Of a stretch of 9,964 nt of DNA, positions 7,121 to 9,964 are shown one piece after another; position 1 is the stretch's first letter, and each line of letters starts with the position of its first letter. The notes under the pieces were generated by a model. It made no database searches. It was not told where the DNA came from and worked only from the letters and a program-made list of their open reading frames with translations. The stretch spans positions 1 through 9,964 of the forward strand of contig CAVBBU010000077.1 of the NCBI GenBank assembly GCA_963593765.1. Reading direction: 5' to 3'. The translations under genes were made by a program, and so were the position numbers. This stretch comes from CAVBBU01 sp963593765 (lineage in GTDB: Bacteria > Bacillota > Clostridia > Lachnospirales > Lachnospiraceae).

Positions 7121-8652
7121 ATAGCATTGCCCCCGAAATATTTATCCTCAAGTGCACGGTAGCTTATTGCCTCGCAAAGATGCTCGTGGCAAATGTCTCT
7201 TGATCCCTCAAGGTCTGCTATAGTTCTTGAAACCTTAAGTATCTTATGAAGTGCCCTAGCAGAAAGCCCCTTTTTCTCATATACCTTTTTTAGAAATTCC
7301 TCATCTGACTTACTTAATTTGCAATAGCTTTCTATAAGAATATTATTCATCTCTGAGTTATATCTTATTCCATCGTTTTTAAAACGCTCCTGCTGAATAA
7401 GTCGAACTTCTTCTACTCTAGCTCTTATGCTTTTGCTGCTTTCTCCGCTTTTTTGTTTTTTAAGGTCGTCATAATTTATGCTTTTAGTTTCCACGCATAT
7501 ATCTATTCTGTCTAATATAGGCTTACTTAGCTTACTAAGGTAGCTATGCACCTGCATAGGCGTGCAGCGGCACCTTGCTCTATCCGGATAGTAGCCGCAC
7601 TTGCAAGGATTAGTAGCTGCAACCAAAATAAAATCAGCTGGAAATTCATACGATCCGTACATTCTTGATATAACAACCTTCTTATTCTCCATAGGCTGCC
7701 TTAGCACCTCTATGGTATCTGATTTAAATTCGGCAAATTCATCTAGGAAAAGAACTCCGTGTGTTGCAAGGCTTATCTCTCCCGGCTTTGGCTTAGTTCC
7801 GCCGCCAGAAAGCGCCTGCGGTGAAATAGTATGATGCGGACTTCTAAATGGTCTTTTCTTAAGCAGCGGGGTATCTGGTGATAGTAACCCCGATATGCTA
7901 TACAGCTTTGATATGTTTAGTCTTTCCTCTGGCGACATATCCGGCATAATTCCCGGTATTCTGCTTGCTATCATGCTCTTACCAGTTCCTGCAGGTCCAA
8001 TCAAAAGTATGTTATGCCTACCGCCTACTGCTAGTATAGTTGCTCTTTTTATAAGCTCCTGTCCGCTTACATCCTGATAATCAGGATAATCATATAGCTC
8101 CTCTAAATTCTCCTCATAATGCGTAGGCTCTGGAGGCGGCACTTTACCATTAAGTATATCTACAAGCTCACGAAGACTTGTAATTCCTATCGACTCTATG
8201 TTATCTATTACGCTACCCTCTCTTGCATTATCCTTTGGAAGGTACGCTCTTTTAAGTCCTTTGTTTCTTGCCTCACTAACTAGGCATAGCGTTCCATGTA
8301 TAGGAAGAAGTCCTCCGCTAAGTGATAGCTCACCTGCAAAAAGGCAATTATCCGAAAGATTACCCTTTATAATTTTATATGCCTTAAGAAGTGCTATGGC
8401 TATTGGAAGGTCATATCCGCAGCCCTCCTTTCGCATATATGCAGGTGAAAGATTAACCGTTACCTTACTTGGCTCAAGCTCAAAGCCAGAATTTTTTATT
8501 GCTGTCCTTACTCTCTCTAGAGCCTCCCTTACCTCGCTCGATAAAAGCCCTATGATAGTTGCTTGCGGAAAGCCCGAAGAAACATCAGCCTCACAGCTGA
8601 CTAAAAAGCCATCAGTGCCATGCACTCCAGCCCCATAAACCTTGCTTAACAT
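7117..8652 (-). CDS. comM: YifB/ComM-family Mg-chelatase-like AAA+ ATPase
   Basis: A 511-residue protein of normal family length. The N-terminal ChlI/Lon-protease-like fold covers about 1-170 (PSKVTVNLSPA at 61-71). The AAA+ core has Walker A GPAGTGKS (219-226), the family block RPFRSPHHTIS (267-277) and Walker B VLFLDEF (300-306). Four cysteines form a zinc-knuckle pattern (C350, C352, C361, C363). SKPILDRIDI (375-384) carries the likely arginine finger. A C-terminal Mg_chelatase_C region with GLSARALHKILKVSRTIADL (462-481) holds sensor 2. In Vibrio and Haemophilus, ComM is a helicase that promotes branch migration during transformation; the Firmicute role is less studied. The start ATG at 8652-8650 follows AAAGGAG. 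As first gene of comM-dprA-topA it links DNA-uptake functions with topology control. Confidence 0.95.
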   Translation of the reverse strand: MLSKVYGAGVHGTDGFLVSCEADVSSGFPQATIIGLLSSEVREALERVRTAIKNSGFELEPSKVTVNLSPAYMRKEGCGYDLPIAIALLKAYKIIKGNLSDNCLFAGELSLSGGLLPIHGTLCLVSEARNKGLKRAYLPKDNAREGSVIDNIESIGITSLRELVDILNGKVPPPEPTHYEENLEELYDYPDYQDVSGQELIKRATILAVGGRHNILLIGPAGTGKSMIASRIPGIMPDMSPEERLNISKLYSISGLLSPDTPLLKKRPFRSPHHTISPQALSGGGTKPKPGEISLATHGVLFLDEFAEFKSDTIEVLRQPMENKKVVISRMYGSYEFPADFILVAATNPCKCGYYPDRARCRCTPMQVHSYLSKLSKPILDRIDICVETKSINYDDLKKQKSGESSKSIRARVEEVRLIQQERFKNDGIRYNSEMNNILIESYCKLSKSDEEFLKKVYEKKGLSARALHKILKVSRTIADLEGSRDICHEHLCEAISYRALEDKYFGGNAI

Positions 8653-8704
8653 TAAGCTCCTTTCTACTCTTTATTAAATATGTTTGATGGATATAAAATT
8701 TAGA

Positions 8705-8719
8705 ATTATTCTGAAAAAT
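8705..8719 (-). promoter_or_regulatory. Candidate CodY box upstream of comM
   Basis: The minus strand reads ATTTTTCAGAATAAT, 12 of 15 matches to the CodY motif, with an intact TTTTCAGAA core, about 53 bp before the comM start. If real, CodY would control the comM-dprA-topA operon. The AT-rich context makes chance matches likely, and I could not place a convincing promoter around it. Confidence 0.35.
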
Positions 8720-8755
8720 TAATTAGTCTTGATTTGAAAAGCTAATTGAGAAATT

Positions 8756-8809
8756 TCGACAGGCATCTAACGCTGACTGAAGGTCAAGAATGTTAAATGC
8801 CTTTTGTCA
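8756..8809. repeat. 54-bp direct repeat, copy A (3' side of the Rpn gene)
   Basis: Matches copy B at 9701-9754 at 52 of 54 positions in the same orientation, exactly 945 bp away. It ends one base before the Rpn stop codon. Internally it can fold: GGCATCTAAC (8762-8771) pairs with GTTAAATGCC (8792-8801) with one mismatch, and TGAC/GTCA pair inside. A CTTTTG tract follows the stem on the plus strand, so it resembles a terminator in that direction; on the minus strand it lacks a clear T-run. Confidence 0.85.
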
Positions 8810-8810
8810 T

Positions 8811-9644
8811 CTATTTCATCGCAACCATATTAATAGTTTCTTCTACATACTCCTTAGGCATGTTTATGTCGGCTGCAATGTAGTCTATAGACCTTCCTTC
8901 TCTGATAAGTTCAAATATTCTGCGAGTTCTACTGCGTTCGTTTTCTGTGCCTTTTTTAATACCTCTTGCCTCACCTTCATCTAGCCAATCAATTATATCC
9001 GCTTCATACTTCATATGCATTTTCCTCCATTCCTTATCTTTGGAATTTTCCAATACGGATTTATCTAACTGTTTTACAAAGTCATTTACAGGTACTTTAT
9101 CAGCATATTCTGGATTATTAAGATAGCTGATAAATGCCTTTAGATCATCCGAAGCATCGCCTTTATGTCCATTCGCATTTATTATTATCGTCCTTGCTCC
9201 ATCGCCATATCTAAGACCTAAGCTCTTATCATAATTTTCAAATCTATAGATGTACTGATCTAATCCAAAAAGATCAAACATGCATATAAATATTACATAT
9301 GAGTCCTTCATCTCCCTATAGCTCTTGCTCTTTTGAAATTCTACCACATCTATCTGGCTTTGATAATACCTACTTCGTTTTCTTATATCACCTCGATTTA
9401 TCTTTTGCATCTCAATGTCGTATACCGCTCCACTATCCTTTGCTATTACATCAAGTCGTATGCTGTGGGTATCTCTATATGAATTAATAGTTTCTTGGTC
9501 ATTTACATACTCTAGGCTGGATATTTCAAAGCCTAGTATGCTCTCAATCAGTCTCTTACATGCAGCCTTGTCCTGCCGTAAAACAGTTGCGAACATAAAA
9601 TCATCCGTGAGTGATATTCTTTTAATTTCGTTTTCTTTTGTCAT
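8811..9644 (-). CDS. Rpn-family recombination-promoting nuclease / PD-(D/E)XK putative transposase
   Basis: A 277-residue protein of the PDDEXK_2/Rpn group; E. coli RpnA-type members are DNA endonucleases that raise RecA-independent recombination, and some are linked to phage defence. It opens with the family signature ISLTDDFMFATVL (10-22). The nuclease core has D65 in RLDVIAKD, then YDIEMQ (75-80) with E78 and Q80 as the D...ExQ form of the motif, followed by the conserved R-x-RYYQSQID (90-98). The C-terminus (about 220-277) has the charged GEARGIKKG segment and a small helical end (REGRSIDYIAADI at 248-260) typical of the group. It looks intact. The start ATG at 9644-9642 follows AAAGGAG. 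It is flanked by 54-bp direct repeats and sits alone upstream of comM, which suggests a mobile or duplicated unit. Confidence 0.9.
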   Translation of the reverse strand: MTKENEIKRISLTDDFMFATVLRQDKAACKRLIESILGFEISSLEYVNDQETINSYRDTHSIRLDVIAKDSGAVYDIEMQKINRGDIRKRSRYYQSQIDVVEFQKSKSYREMKDSYVIFICMFDLFGLDQYIYRFENYDKSLGLRYGDGARTIIINANGHKGDASDDLKAFISYLNNPEYADKVPVNDFVKQLDKSVLENSKDKEWRKMHMKYEADIIDWLDEGEARGIKKGTENERSRTRRIFELIREGRSIDYIAADINMPKEYVEETINMVAMK

Positions 9645-9700
9645 GTACTTTCTCCTTTGATTAAATAGATTTAATTGATTTGAATTTTAGAATTGCCCTG

Positions 9701-9754
9701 TCGACAGGCATATAACGCTGACTGAAGGTCAAGAATGTTAAATGTCTTTTGTCA
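9701..9754. repeat. 54-bp direct repeat, copy B (5' side of the Rpn gene)
   Basis: Differs from copy A only at 9712 (a for c) and 9745 (t for c). The first change falls on an already unpaired position and the second turns a G-C pair of the stem into a possible G-U pair in plus-strand RNA, so folding is largely kept. Its left end also forms a 12-bp perfect palindrome, CCTGTCGACAGG (9697-9708), which copy A lacks. It starts 57 bp before the Rpn start codon. Confidence 0.85.
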
Positions 9755-9964
9755 CATACTGTATGTAAGCATAAGGTATCAGATATTTATGCATCTGACA
9801 AGACAGAACATATGTTTTGTGAATGTTGCATAAGTTTTTCTGATTTGCTTTGTATATATTTACAATAAACTCCTGCATATATGTGCCAAGACTCAGGTTG
9901 TTGTACATTAATATGTACGCCCTCTTAGCAGCACATACGTATAATGCAGGTACGTTCGCACTCT
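9738..9964 (-). other. Edge region with an open frame of unknown status and short inverted repeats
   Basis: A minus-strand frame is open from the right edge for 74 codons and ends at TAA 9740-9738, inside repeat copy B. The peptide is Tyr-rich (10 of 74), ends YIQYVTKDI, and I recognise no family. It could be the C-terminus of a gene outside the window or a chance frame. The same DNA holds short inverted repeats: CAGAT/ATCTG (9780-9797), GTACAT/ATGTAC (9903-9918) and ACGTA/TACGT (9937-9955). Such density of palindromes fits noncoding or mobile-element-end DNA at least as well as coding DNA. Confidence 0.3.

Noticed and set aside
8198..8638. Plus-strand open frame of 146 codons opposite comM
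   Set aside because: It lies entirely inside the well-supported comM gene, has no ribosome site I can see, and its peptide is a Ser/Pro/Leu-rich shadow of the antisense frame.
9707..9737. Promoter for the Rpn gene within repeat copy B (TTGACC followed by TATATG on the minus strand)
   Set aside because: The spacing is only about 12 bases and copy A carries the same TTGACC with the -10-like part altered, so it is not a credible promoter.
8756..9754. Insertion sequence with terminal inverted repeats
   Set aside because: The flanking 54-bp copies are direct, not inverted, and I found no target-site duplication outside them. I list them as direct repeats.

Overview
The window looks like a chromosomal segment of a low-GC anaerobic Firmicute, most likely a Lachnospiraceae-type Clostridium. 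The evidence is a CodY repressor, strong AGGAGG ribosome sites, an AT-rich genome with heavy ATA (Ile) use, a topA-codY neighbourhood, a TrmA-family enzyme with an iron-sulphur motif, and an Rpn/PD-(D/E)XK nuclease of a kind common in this group. This placement is inferred from gene content. Every gene I accept lies on the minus strand, so transcription runs from high to low coordinates.

Layout from right to left in the direction of transcription: (i) 9738-9964, an edge region with several short inverted repeats and an uncertain open frame. (ii) 8756-9754, an Rpn-family nuclease gene bracketed by two 54-bp direct repeats that match at 52 positions. (iii) 8652-3916, a tight operon of comM (YifB-type AAA+ ATPase), dprA (DNA uptake and recombination mediator) and topA (topoisomerase I). 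comM and dprA overlap by 4 bp, and dprA and topA are 10 bp apart. (iv) codY, which has its own near-consensus promoter with a 13/15 CodY box in the spacer, and whose stop codon lies inside a bidirectional terminator-like hairpin. (v) rlmD followed by a HAD phosphatase gene, 28 bp apart. (vi) An AT-rich gap with a perfect consensus promoter (TTGACA-N17-TATAAT) that drives a Lys/Ala-rich pentapeptide-repeat protein running off the left edge.

Most of the window is housekeeping: DNA topology, natural-transformation-type DNA handling, nutrient-responsive repression and 23S rRNA methylation. The parts that call for follow-up are the Rpn gene with its flanking structured repeats, the CodY autoregulatory site with a weaker second candidate site upstream of comM, the stacked inverted repeats behind codY, and the low-complexity basic protein behind a consensus promoter. 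I did not find a convincing new multi-gene system.
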